Shown here piece after piece: positions 44,326 through 54,628 of a stretch of DNA of 64,000 nt. The translations under genes and the position numbers were made by a program. The notes beneath the pieces are model-generated. The model saw only the letters and a program-made list of their open reading frames with translations. It searched no databases and had not been told where the DNA came from. Positions within the stretch are counted from its first letter, which is position 1, and each line of letters opens with the position of its first letter. The stretch is from Aspidapion aeneum (taxonomy: Eukaryota > Arthropoda > Insecta > Coleoptera > Brentidae): contig OY755040.1 of assembly GCA_963576565.1 (NCBI GenBank), forward strand, positions 88,093,002 to 88,157,001. Reading direction: 5' to 3'.

Positions 44326-46040
44326 TTTGATGACGCAGTGCCACTTTAATACATCAAGTATAGTCTCTCAACAGAAGCATTTCAAATGACACTTAAACGG
44401 TTTATAGCAAGACGAGGAAATCCTTCTGTAATTTATACAGATAATGGTGGTAATTTTTTAAGAGCTCGAAATTAACTCAAAGAGCTTTATGACTTTTTTA
44501 ATAAAGCTGATGTCACTCGTGAAATTCAAGATTACTTGATTCAAAATGAAACCCAATGGAAATTCATTCCGCCCCGATCTTCCCATTGGGGAGGAATTTG
44601 GGAAGCGGCTGTAAAGAGCACTAATTGATATAGACTTGTTGGAAATACTCAAATGACCTTTGAAGAATTTTCCACGGTTACAGCACAAATAGAGTCGAAT
44701 ATTTAACTCCCGGACATTTCTTATTAGGTTCTAATTTAACAGCTTACCCTGGAAAAGATGTCAAAGAAGTTCCAACCAACAGATTGAATTTTTGGCAAAA
44801 ATGTATACAAATTAAGCAGTTATTCTGGAAATCTTGGTCAAAAGACTATTTGAACAGATAACAAAACAGACCCAAGTCCGCCATTTTAGATCCGCCATTT
44901 TGATTTTTTAAGTTTGAGTAAAAAATTTTGTTAAATGACCTCAAGCAATGTAATATTTCAAGTTTGAGACAAATCGGTTAGTAAATAAGAAAATCCGCCA
45001 TTTTGGATCCGCCATTTTGATTTTTTTAAGTTTGAGTTAAAAATTGTGTTAAATGACCTCAAGCAATGTAATATTTCAAGTTTGAGACAAATCGGTTAGT
45101 AAATCACAAAATCCGCCATTTTGATTTTTTTAAGTTTGAGTAAAAATTTTTGTTAAATCTCATGATCTCAGGCACTGCAAACATTCCAGTTTCAGACAAA
45201 TCGGTTTAAAAATAAAGAAATCCGCCATTTTGGATGCGCCATTGTTGTAATAAAAAACGTAAAGTGTAGTGTTACAAGGTTACCAAACACTACAACTACC
45301 AAGATTCAACAGTCGACTTAAAGGATTTAAGTTTACTTAACAAAAACTAATTTTAATAAAATTGCGTAAAGATGTTTTTATATAAATAATATATTTTGTT
45401 TTTCATCTACACATTTTATCAAAAATAAAATTTTTAGTCAGGCGCCGAGTTGGCCCGGCGCCCAGTTGGCCCGAACCGCGCCGCCAATTCAGTTCGATAG
45501 AGAAACTCACTCAAGGCGAAGCTGCGCCGCTCTCCCGGTCACTAAAAAATAAGATACGTTAAGACTCGTATAAAAAATGCTCTAGCAGTTTTTGCCGTAA
45601 AAGTTAATACGTGCAACCCGTAGAATACCGCCAAAAATACCCAGTATTCGTAGAAAATAGTATAAACTCACTATAAATCATTGACTGTGTATAAAAGTAT
45701 TAAAAATAATATAAACACGTAACTCATAACACGAAAAATAAAACACTAAATTTCTTCTCGCTTTATAATTAGTGCCTGCTGTTACTTTAATTTACCTATA
45801 TGGTCGGGCAGTCAAATTTGAAATATTCAATTTTTGGGAGATTTTGATATAACTTGGCATGCTGTTTAAGGACTACCTACGAAGTTAGGAAAAAACAGTG
45901 ATTTGCTCGGCGTCGCATTATAGGCAGCGTCGCGACGCCCTAAAGGTAAAGATTGATAGTAACCTACTTTTTGTCAAATATCTCAAAAACGGTAATTTGT
46001 AGGACAATTTTGTTTTCAGTTTTATGCAGCCAGTAGATGT
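44326..46040. repeat. Duplicated unit A, copy 2
   Basis: Copy of 39504-41218. Confidence 0.95.
44359..44861 (+). pseudogene. BEL integrase core fragment (copy A2)
   Basis: Same as the fragment at 39537-40039, with the same stops and the same missing 60 bases. It continues from P2 upstream, so P2 plus A2 form one degraded element. Confidence 0.85.
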
Positions 46041-47484
46041 ATCTATCTAGCGCTCTATAACAATCTTAACAAATATTTGTAGTTTTTTTATTAAAAATTG
46101 TAGAAATGAAATTTTCACCAAAATTTAAATTTGTAATTTTTAAAATTTTTGGATTATTTGGTTCCCTCGAACACAGTTTAGTGCTGATTTTGATCTCGTA
46201 TAATAATTATTGTATTTTTTGAGTTAGCCTATCACAATGTGCTTAAATTAATATATTACCTTTACACGGAACCGCGCAAAAAAATACCAAAATTAGCAAT
46301 ATCGCGTTTTGTAAAAAAATTAAAAAAATTGCTCTTAAGATTAAATAATTTTTTTAAAGTACTACTACTTTATTTTTTTATTCTTATTTCTCGTCTAAAT
46401 ATTATTAAAACTTAACAGTATTATTATATAAAAAATATTGCGGTAAATGTAAAATAGACCGGGAGTCTAATAAAAAAATTCAAACTTAAGTAATGCTATG
46501 TAAAAATATCGTTTTACAAATGACAATTTTATAATGTTTAAAATCATACAGCCATATGAAATTTAAAGAAAACCTTAATTCTCGAAAATGGAACCAAAAT
46601 TTTTATAATTAGTAGGGGTGCCGACTACAAAAACTTCAATTATTTGCCGTCAAAATATTTATATGTTTTATGTCTCAAAATGCTTTGAATTTATATAGAA
46701 CCTTAAAACCTAGAATAACTGAAGCCCATAGCAGGACCCACCCTACATATTTAGGCGCTCTGGGCGAAACATTAAATTGGCGCGCCTATACTCATACTAC
46801 TAAATACATCTAATCCAGCTACTCTAGATGTACAATTTAGCGCCTTTAGAGCTCTGATTTGGCACCCCTATGATTGGGCGACCCTGAGCAGAAGCCCGGT
46901 TTGCTCGAGCCTATTACGGGCCATGCCCATAGACGTACTAAAGAGGTTTAAAGTTTCAAAAAATACAAATACCAAATAAAATACTGGCTGTTTTCTGCGG
47001 CTTTTGGGGTGTGCAAGTACCTACAAATGTTTTATATTTAGCTCTAGATCAGCGTGTACCTATATTTATTGTACTATATTAGTTCTAAGGAAAAATATTA
47101 TAATAAGACAATTTTAGGAATGCTTTATATAGGCAGTAATTTTAAGGCATTATTTGTAAAATGTCATACTTCCCATAATACCTGTAATGAAATTAAAACT
47201 AGGTAAGTATTTATGTTCGTGTAAAAAATATCCAGTGAATTTAAAATAAATTAAGCATCGTGGTGGCGTCATCCTGTTTCCTCCCAATTTGTTGGTTACT
47301 ACTGATATACCTATCGACCTTAAGGAAATCCTACTCTATGTAATACCATTTGTAGAGTATTATTTCAAATATCTCCAAGTAATTAGAAATCTGATGGCTT
47401 GGAATAAATGTGTCAAAAACAATGCAACACATTGTGTTATTATCCTTTTGGTGCGTTCGTAGAGAAGAAAATCAGAATTTTTTT
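46041..47484. other. AT-rich non-coding DNA left of the young BEL insertion
   Basis: No coding region or repeat that I can assign. Confidence 0.5.
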
Positions 47485-47489
47485 CTTGG

Positions 47490-47972
47490 TGTTCGTGCAA
47501 CTTTAATTTTAAATTCAAATTTTGCGCCAAATTCCCGTATTCGGAAAACCCACACAATTTCAATTTGATTGGCACAAGCAAAACGCCAGCGCCATCTACA
47601 AAAAATGAATCTGCGCAAAGAGGCGTAACCAAAAAAAAATTCGTCTGTCGGATTCTGTCGAGATCACCACGCAGCATGGTGATAAATTCTATTAACCAAA
47701 AAATCCAATAACATTCTTAGAAAATCAAACTAAACCATTACACAAACAAGTGATTCTAGTGTGGAGCGACTGCAACGACTGGGCCAGCGAGAGGAGCTCC
47801 TCTGGACGACGGAAACAGCTGAAAAGGTGAGTGCCAATCCTCTATATTGTCTTTGTGTGGCTCGGAAAAATTAATATTTTTACATCGTCCTTTTAAGGAT
47901 TTTTGCACCCAGATTTTATAAAACGGCCAGCGCATACAGTCCCGCTGCTCTACCAACCTCAAAACGTCAACA
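47490..47972 (+). repeat. 5' LTR of the young BEL element
   Basis: 483 bp, identical to 54141-54623. It contains a donor-acceptor-like pair: GTGAGT at 47827 and TTTTTGCACCCAG ending at 47912 (86 nt). Confidence 0.97.
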
Positions 47973-48542
47973 TTTTCTGGTCCCACGACCCAGATAGTTT
48001 TTAAAATTTGTTTGCTAGAAATATTAGATTTTTTCGCCTCGCCATTTTGGTTCATTTGTTGCCGTGTCCGGTTTAGAAAGGAGGTTCCGTCCCCCCTTGC
48101 GTGGCTTAACGGTGGCTCCACCCACATTTCATTGCAGCCGAAATTGGCACTTCGTACGTCGTTTGTTTTGATTCAAAAATCGAAATTTGTTTAAATAATA
48201 GTTATTTGTTTAAATAATATGTTATAGTTATTCAAAACACCAAAAGTGCTTGTGAGTTAAATGCTTTATTCTTATTTAACAGGTAAACAAACACATCTAG
48301 GAGAATTAGTATTTACCTGTAAATAATAAGAGAAACGGTAGTAGGCACAAGTTGTTTTCTGTGCATTTATTTGGGAGAAAAATCGCGACCTAGGATAACA
48401 GCTGTGATAAGTTTTTGCATTTATTCGAGAAATCGATAATAAAATATATGCTGTCGGACTCTTTTGGACTGAATAAAGTCAATAGGGGTCAAGTGTTAGT
48501 TTTATTCCTTTTAAATATTTTTAATTTTTTCAAATTAACAAT
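47973..48542 (+). other. Leader of the young BEL element
   Basis: It contains the primer-site candidate TGGTCCCACGACC at 47978 and no ORF on the sense strand. A minus-strand ORF across the LTR border is a shadow. Confidence 0.7.
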
Positions 48543-51500
48543 ATGTCGTTAAAAAAGCTTGAGAATCAACGCAAAGTTTCAATATCTCGTATTACGGAAA
48601 CGTATAACTTGGGAACAAAAGCTAAATCAGATAGTTCTTCCTTGCCAATTTTTAAGGCGTTTTACGAATCGTTAGATGATCACTATGAACAATTTAAAAA
48701 CATTCATAATGACATCATAGGTCTCTTGAAAGACGACGACGATGATGAGTTCGAAGTACAAGACAAAATTAGGAAAGATACGGATCTATTCTACCACCAA
48801 GCTAAAGTTCTTTTTTCGAGTTTATGTTCCGATTCAGTTCACTCAAATTTCACCCCCGCAACTTCACACTATTCACGTAGCGATGATCTGGGCCCTTTAA
48901 AGGTACCTTGCTTTAATGGAAACGTAAAAAAGTGGCCAACCTTTTACGATGTTTATTCTTGTTTGGTTCACGAAAACTCTAATTATTCCGATATAAGGAA
49001 ATTTCAACATTTGCTAACCTTCCTTGAGGGCGAACCACTTAATATTTTAAGTTCTATAAAATTAACGGCAAGCAATTACGCAATCGCCTGGAAGGTATTA
49101 ACAGATCGCTATCAAAATAAAAGACTTTTAGCCAGCACCTACTGGAACTCAATCTACTATGCAAATTCTTTAAAGGGAAACCAGTCAGCAAAGGATCTTA
49201 GAGTCTTGGTAGATACCTTTTCCGAGAATGTTGCGGCGCTCGAAAATCTTGAATTTCCAGTAACGTCGTGGTGTTTTTGTTTATTTTCAATTTTATTATC
49301 AAAAATCGATCAAACCACAAGAACCGCTTTCGAATTAAAGTATAGTACTACCGAGATTCCAACATATCAAAATCTAATTCAGTTTCTTATTAACCAATGC
49401 CGTGCTCTTGAAACAGTACAGCTATCTCCCCAAAATACGCAAATGCAACCTTCACCAAAATATAATTCTTATTCAAATAATCAGTACAAATCAAGCCCTC
49501 CATCAAATTTTTTAGCGCATACGCACTCACAAGTAGCAAATAAACAATTCAATATTCAATTTCGACAAAACCAACAACCCTATAAGTGCAAATTATGCAA
49601 TAATTCTTTTCATCCACTCTCGCAGTGTGGTGTTTTTATTTCCAAATCTCCTTCAGATCGTTTTACTTATGTAAAACAACAATCGTTATGTATCAACTGT
49701 TTACGTTCAAATCATCAAGTAATTGACTGCAGTAGTACCTACAACTGCAGGGTATGTCGACATAGGCACCATAGTCTTATTCATCTATCGCAAACGACAG
49801 ATTCAATCCGTCAGAATTCAAGTCAATCCTTTGTTAATTCAAGCCAAAATTCAAATCAAAATTCGAACTTAAATCAAAGTTTCAATTCAAATCAAGTGGC
49901 CGTGCCTAGCACAGGCACAAACTTATCGTATCAGAATTCAAATTCAAGTCTTAGCCAACAGAACCCTAGTTTTGTTCAACCCAGTTCAAATTCAATTCAA
50001 ATCAATTCGAATCCAAATACATCTACAAATCAATACTCTTCGTTATCCACCTTGACGCCCCGGACGACAGTGCTTCTAGCGACTATAAAATTAGAGGTAC
50101 TGGATAGTCGGGGTAACTACCAACCTGTCCGAGCACTTCTGGACAGCGGTAGCCAAGCTAACCTGATAAGCGAAGCTTGTCTTAACAGGTTAGGCTTGCC
50201 AAGAAACAAAATTTCGATCCCTGTTCTGGGACTAAATCAATCTTCATCGGCCACTAACGGCATTTCTACTTGCACTATTCGAGCCCTAGGCCAACAAGAG
50301 CCTACCTTTTCTATTCAAGTCTTCGTTTTACCGAAACTCTGTTCGAATATGCCCTCAATACAGGTAGATTCATCCAATTGGAGTCATATTTCAAATCTAA
50401 AGCTTGCAGATAATCAATTTTACAACCCTGGTCCAATTGACTTACTCTTAGGTGCACAACTTTACACAGAAATCGTCCAATCAGGACGAATTCCAGGACC
50501 TCACGGCCTACCCTCCGCTTTTGAGACAGTTTTTGGGTGGGTCTTGATGGGCCAAACTCAAAGCATAAATATTTCACCTCAAGTCAATTCGTACTTTACT
50601 TCCTGTGAGCAGTCTCTCGACTTTAATATTCGCAGATTTTGGGAACTAGAATCAATTAAGTCAAAAACGTTTCTCTCACCCGAAGAAAAAAGATGTGAAG
50701 AGATTTTCCAAAAAACTACCACTAGAGATATTTCGGGCCGATTTACGGTAAATTTGCCTTTTCGTCACATTGACCCTCCTGACCTAGGAGACACATATTC
50801 AGTGGCCTATCGTCAATTTTTGTCTCTCGAATCTCGCTTAATAAAAAATTCAAATTTCTGTAGTATGTACTCGGATTTTATGAGAGAATATCTCAAAAAC
50901 GGGCACATGTCTTTAATTCCAAGATCCGAACCTAGACCTCAGTTATGTTCTTATTTACCACATCACGGAGTCCTTCGTCTTGACAAATCAACGACTAAAC
51001 TCCGGGTGGTTTTTAACCCCTCGATTAAGGGTTCGAAAGGCCTAAGCATGAACGAAACTCTTTTAATAGGACCAAAATTACAAGCCGATATTTCCGAAAT
51101 TCTATTAAAATTCAGATTTTATTCTATCGTATTTTTGACTGATATAAAACAGCACTTTTTACAAATTCAAATCAATCCAATTCATCGGGACTACCAAAGG
51201 CTACTTTGGCGATTTGATCCCAATGAACCCCTGCAGGAATACAGGCTTAATACAGTGACGTTTGGTGTTAGTTCAAGTCCCTATTTAGCTATTAGAACTC
51301 TTAGAGAGCTAGCCATCCTGGAGGCTAAGAATTATCCTGAAGCATCCCAGGTCCTTTTGAATAACATTTTCATGGACGATATTTGCTGTGGAGCTAACTC
51401 TCTAGAAGGTGCTTTATCACTTCAAAAAGATCTCATAGCGTTGCTTAAATTGGGAAAATTTGAATTAAGAAAATGGGCATCAAATAATCCGAAACTTCTT

Positions 51501-53696
51501 TCACATTTGTCGCCCGCCGATTGTCAGATCCCTGTTACCTTTGAAGACGATTCTTCAACATCAATTAAGGTGTTGGGCCTTCAGTGGCACCCTTCTACAG
51601 ATACTTTTACCTATTCTTGTACCCCTTGTGAAAAACCTTGCACCAAAAGGAATATTTTATCGGCTATCGCTAAAATTTGGGATCCTATAGGTTTCTTATC
51701 GCCTGTTTCATTTTTAGCCAAAGTGATTATGCAAAAACTTTGGTTATGCAAAACTGATTGGGATGAAATACCCCCCGATCCAATCAAAACTCTTTGGAAT
51801 CAATTCAATAATCAATTAACCACTCTTTCGAATCTTTGTATACCTAGACATATTTTTTCGAATAATATTCAACGATGTCAATTGCTAGGTTTCTGCGATG
51901 CATCCGAGCTAGGATACGCTTCTTGCGTATACGTTCGCGTCGAATTACCAAATAAAATTATCAAAACTGCTCTAGTCATGGGCAAGTCAAGGGTTGCTCC
52001 CTTACACACTATTTCAATCCCACGTTTGGAACTACTTGGAGCTACTCTATTAGCTGATTTACTCGAACTAGTTATTCGCACCTATTCATCATTACTCGTA
52101 ATCGATGAAATTCTTGCGTTCTCGGACTCACAGGTCACGCTTCATTGGGTCACATCTTCACCTCACAAGTGGAAGACCTTTGTGGCAAACCGCGTAAGTC
52201 GTATTCAAGAAACAATCCCCGAAGTCCCATGGTATCACATTACTTCACTCGAGAACCCTGCCGACTGTGCTAGCAGAGGGTTGTCGCCCAATAACTTAAT
52301 AAATCACCCTCTTTGGTTTCACGGCCCTCCATGGATTACCTTGCCCACTACGGAGTGGCAAATTCAAAGGTTTATAAATGAACGTTCTTTGGGACTTCCA
52401 GACGAGGTTCTCAAAGAAGAGAAACCGGAAAATTCAGTGGTGCTGACGGCAGAAATTCAAAATCAAAACTTTTTTGATAGACTAATCGATAAAATATCCA
52501 ATTTAAATACCATTCAAAAAATCATTTGTCATTTTCTAAGACTTATTCACAATCGAAAACCCTCAGTTGACCCTTTATCCGGCGTTTTTTCCGCTTTTGA
52601 ACTACACAAGGCTCTACTTGTTTTAGTTAAAAGGGTCCAAGAAGAGTGTTTTTCGGATATCATTCAAAAAATTCAAAATACTCAGCTATTACCTAAGCCG
52701 TTTCGCAAACTCGCGCCCTTTTTGGACGAATTGGGTTTCCTTAGAGTGGGCGGACGCTTACGGCATTCTCAACTCTCCTTTGAGGCAAAACATCCCTTAT
52801 TATTGCCGAAATCTCATAGATTAACCCAATTGATCATTATTCAAACTCATAACGAAAATTTACATCCCGGAATAAACACAGTCCAATACTTAATTCGTCA
52901 AAAGTTTTGGATTATGTCATCACGTCGAGCTATTCAGAGGGTTTTATTGCAATGTATTCCCTGCTTTCGCTTAAAACCAAAACCGTATACTCCGTACATG
53001 TCGGATTTACCTTCTTTTAGAACGTCACAATTAAAATGTTTTTCACACGTTTGCTTAGACTATGCAGGCCCAATCAAAACCTTTGTAGGTCAGAGACGTC
53101 GTGGAGCACAAGTTGGTAAATCATATATCGCAGTCTTTGTCGATACTTCTGTCAAGGCAATCCATATCGAGCTTGTTTCGGATTTAACCACAGAGGCGTG
53201 CATCGCTGCTTTACGACGCTTTGTCGCTAGACGTGGCACTTGTGTCCAAATCACAAGTGATAGAGGCTCAAACTTTGTTGGGGCTATTAAGGAGCTCCAT
53301 AATCTTTCGAAATTAGCTTCTGAGAGCTTAAAAATCAAATGGTGTCTTAATAGTCCGGGAGCCCCCCACCTAAATGGTCTAGCAGAAGCAGGAGTCAAAT
53401 CTATAAAAACACATTTGTATCGGGTCATCGGTGACCAGATACTAACCTTCGAAGAGCTCTATACTCTCCTCGCCCAAATAGAGGCATTACTCAATTCTCG
53501 ACCCCTTTGTGAGCAAAGCTCTGACCCAAACGATCTTACGTCTTTGACTCCGGGTCATTTCCTGACACAATGGAACCCCTTAATTCGTGTCCTGATCCTG
53601 ACCTTTCTACCCTTAAAGTTAATACCCTTAAGCGTTGGCAACTTATCCAACGGATTCATGCCGATTTCTGGAAGCGTTGGAAACTCGAGTACTTAA
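48543..53696 (+). CDS. BEL/Pao Gag-Pro-RT-RNaseH-integrase polyprotein
   Basis: 1717 codons from an ATG (AACAATATGTCG). Gag core (DUF1759) lies at residues about 118-280 (VPCFNGNVKKWPTFYD, LEGEPLNIL, YQNKRLLASTYW). Zinc knuckles are at about 348-410 (CKLCNNSFHPLSQC, CINCLRSNHQVIDC, CRVCRHRHHSLIH), followed by an Asn/Ser/Gln-rich linker at about 420-500. Protease is at about 530 (RALLDSGSQANLIS). RT is at about 780-1010 with LRVVFNPS, VFLTDIKQHFLQIQI, TVTFGVSSSPYLA and the catalytic FMDD at 943-946. RNase H is at about 1110-1260 (GFCDASELGY, FSDSQVTLHW, NPADCASRG). Integrase zinc-binding is at about 1436-1475 (HNENLHPG, CIPCF). The DDE core has D in CLDYAGP (about 1504), D in TSDRGSNF (about 1571) and E in LAEAGVKS (about 1613). 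All catalytic residues are present. The last about 40 residues after GHFLTQ are off-frame. Confidence 0.95.
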   Translation: MSLKKLENQRKVSISRITETYNLGTKAKSDSSSLPIFKAFYESLDDHYEQFKNIHNDIIGLLKDDDDDEFEVQDKIRKDTDLFYHQAKVLFSSLCSDSVHSNFTPATSHYSRSDDLGPLKVPCFNGNVKKWPTFYDVYSCLVHENSNYSDIRKFQHLLTFLEGEPLNILSSIKLTASNYAIAWKVLTDRYQNKRLLASTYWNSIYYANSLKGNQSAKDLRVLVDTFSENVAALENLEFPVTSWCFCLFSILLSKIDQTTRTAFELKYSTTEIPTYQNLIQFLINQCRALETVQLSPQNTQMQPSPKYNSYSNNQYKSSPPSNFLAHTHSQVANKQFNIQFRQNQQPYKCKLCNNSFHPLSQCGVFISKSPSDRFTYVKQQSLCINCLRSNHQVIDCSSTYNCRVCRHRHHSLIHLSQTTDSIRQNSSQSFVNSSQNSNQNSNLNQSFNSNQVAVPSTGTNLSYQNSNSSLSQQNPSFVQPSSNSIQINSNPNTSTNQYSSLSTLTPRTTVLLATIKLEVLDSRGNYQPVRALLDSGSQANLISEACLNRLGLPRNKISIPVLGLNQSSSATNGISTCTIRALGQQEPTFSIQVFVLPKLCSNMPSIQVDSSNWSHISNLKLADNQFYNPGPIDLLLGAQLYTEIVQSGRIPGPHGLPSAFETVFGWVLMGQTQSINISPQVNSYFTSCEQSLDFNIRRFWELESIKSKTFLSPEEKRCEEIFQKTTTRDISGRFTVNLPFRHIDPPDLGDTYSVAYRQFLSLESRLIKNSNFCSMYSDFMREYLKNGHMSLIPRSEPRPQLCSYLPHHGVLRLDKSTTKLRVVFNPSIKGSKGLSMNETLLIGPKLQADISEILLKFRFYSIVFLTDIKQHFLQIQINPIHRDYQRLLWRFDPNEPLQEYRLNTVTFGVSSSPYLAIRTLRELAILEAKNYPEASQVLLNNIFMDDICCGANSLEGALSLQKDLIALLKLGKFELRKWASNNPKLLSHLSPADCQIPVTFEDDSSTSIKVLGLQWHPSTDTFTYSCTPCEKPCTKRNILSAIAKIWDPIGFLSPVSFLAKVIMQKLWLCKTDWDEIPPDPIKTLWNQFNNQLTTLSNLCIPRHIFSNNIQRCQLLGFCDASELGYASCVYVRVELPNKIIKTALVMGKSRVAPLHTISIPRLELLGATLLADLLELVIRTYSSLLVIDEILAFSDSQVTLHWVTSSPHKWKTFVANRVSRIQETIPEVPWYHITSLENPADCASRGLSPNNLINHPLWFHGPPWITLPTTEWQIQRFINERSLGLPDEVLKEEKPENSVVLTAEIQNQNFFDRLIDKISNLNTIQKIICHFLRLIHNRKPSVDPLSGVFSAFELHKALLVLVKRVQEECFSDIIQKIQNTQLLPKPFRKLAPFLDELGFLRVGGRLRHSQLSFEAKHPLLLPKSHRLTQLIIIQTHNENLHPGINTVQYLIRQKFWIMSSRRAIQRVLLQCIPCFRLKPKPYTPYMSDLPSFRTSQLKCFSHVCLDYAGPIKTFVGQRRRGAQVGKSYIAVFVDTSVKAIHIELVSDLTTEACIAALRRFVARRGTCVQITSDRGSNFVGAIKELHNLSKLASESLKIKWCLNSPGAPHLNGLAEAGVKSIKTHLYRVIGDQILTFEELYTLLAQIEALLNSRPLCEQSSDPNDLTSLTPGHFLTQWNPLIRVLILTFLPLKLIPLSVGNLSNGFMPISGSVGNSST

Positions 53697-53929
53697 ATAC
53701 TTTACAACAGCGTTCTAAGTGGTCGGACCCTTCGGTTGAAATCAAGCTAGATACGCTTGTATTAATTAAGGATGAAACTAGGCCGCCATTACACTGGTTG
53801 CTGGGTAGAATAGTATCTGTACATCCTGGTCGGGATAATCACATTCGAGTTGCTACTGTTAAAACACAACACGGACTTTTCACTCGTCCCGTGGTCAAGT
53901 TGTGCCCACTACCTTTAGATGCGCACTAA
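53570..53929 (+). pseudogene. DUF5641 C-terminal domain of the young BEL element, out of frame
   Basis: A second frame overlapping the end of the polyprotein reads MEPLNSCPDP, LKRWQLIQRIHADFWKRW, EYLNTLQQRSKW, IKDETRPPLHW, LGRIVSVHPGRDNHIRVATV and ends PVVKLCPLPLDAH. In the other BEL copies this domain follows GHFLT in the same frame. Here the junction has the run CACA where a two-base-shorter run would keep the frame, so a 2-base gain is the simplest explanation. A separate start at 53570 or ribosomal frameshifting is possible but not supported by the family. The domain may assist integrase; its exact role is not established. Confidence 0.85.
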
Positions 53930-54140
53930 ACTCCCAAGCAACTTCTTTGTTTCGTGTGTCGTTATCTAGAATATATATATATTTTTTTTTCATTTTTTTT
54001 TTCCTTTTGATCTATAAACCTAAAACGGGTTTTAATAACCTACCCTTTAAGGTTTTGAATTAACTTATATTTTTTTTTATATAGCAATTTGTTTATTCAA
54101 TTAATCTCAATGTAAAACTTCGTTTTAAGTGGGCGGAAAA

Positions 54141-54623
54141 TGTTCGTGCAACTTTAATTTTAAATTCAAATTTTGCGCCAAATTCCCGTATTCGGAAAAC
54201 CCACACAATTTCAATTTGATTGGCACAAGCAAAACGCCAGCGCCATCTACAAAAAATGAATCTGCGCAAAGAGGCGTAACCAAAAAAAAATTCGTCTGTC
54301 GGATTCTGTCGAGATCACCACGCAGCATGGTGATAAATTCTATTAACCAAAAAATCCAATAACATTCTTAGAAAATCAAACTAAACCATTACACAAACAA
54401 GTGATTCTAGTGTGGAGCGACTGCAACGACTGGGCCAGCGAGAGGAGCTCCTCTGGACGACGGAAACAGCTGAAAAGGTGAGTGCCAATCCTCTATATTG
54501 TCTTTGTGTGGCTCGGAAAAATTAATATTTTTACATCGTCCTTTTAAGGATTTTTGCACCCAGATTTTATAAAACGGCCAGCGCATACAGTCCCGCTGCT
54601 CTACCAACCTCAAAACGTCAACA
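54141..54623 (+). repeat. 3' LTR of the young BEL element
   Basis: 483 bp, identical to the 5' LTR, followed by the target duplication CTTGG. Confidence 0.97.
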
Positions 54624-54628
54624 CTTGG

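Larger units (their letters stand above)
47485..54628 (+). mobile_element. Full-length, very young BEL/Pao retrotransposon
   Basis: LTRs of 483 bp (47490-47972 and 54141-54623) start TGTTCG, end CAACA and are identical base for base on reading. The 5-bp target duplication CTTGG is at 47485-47489 and 54624-54628. A primer-site candidate starting TGGTCCC lies a few bases after the 5' LTR, and a purine tract (AAGTGGGCGGAAAA) precedes the 3' LTR. One ORF of 1717 codons (48543-53696) plus an overlapping 3' frame (to 53929) encode all BEL domains. Identical LTRs mean insertion was recent. One apparent frame break is present. Confidence 0.97.

Noticed and set aside
47360..47677. Minus-strand ORF across the left LTR border (also 54125-54328)
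   Set aside because: It occurs in both LTRs and has no motif; LTR sequence rather than a gene.
53090..53428. 112-codon minus-strand ORF inside the young BEL integrase
   Set aside because: Shadow of the plus-strand integrase frame.
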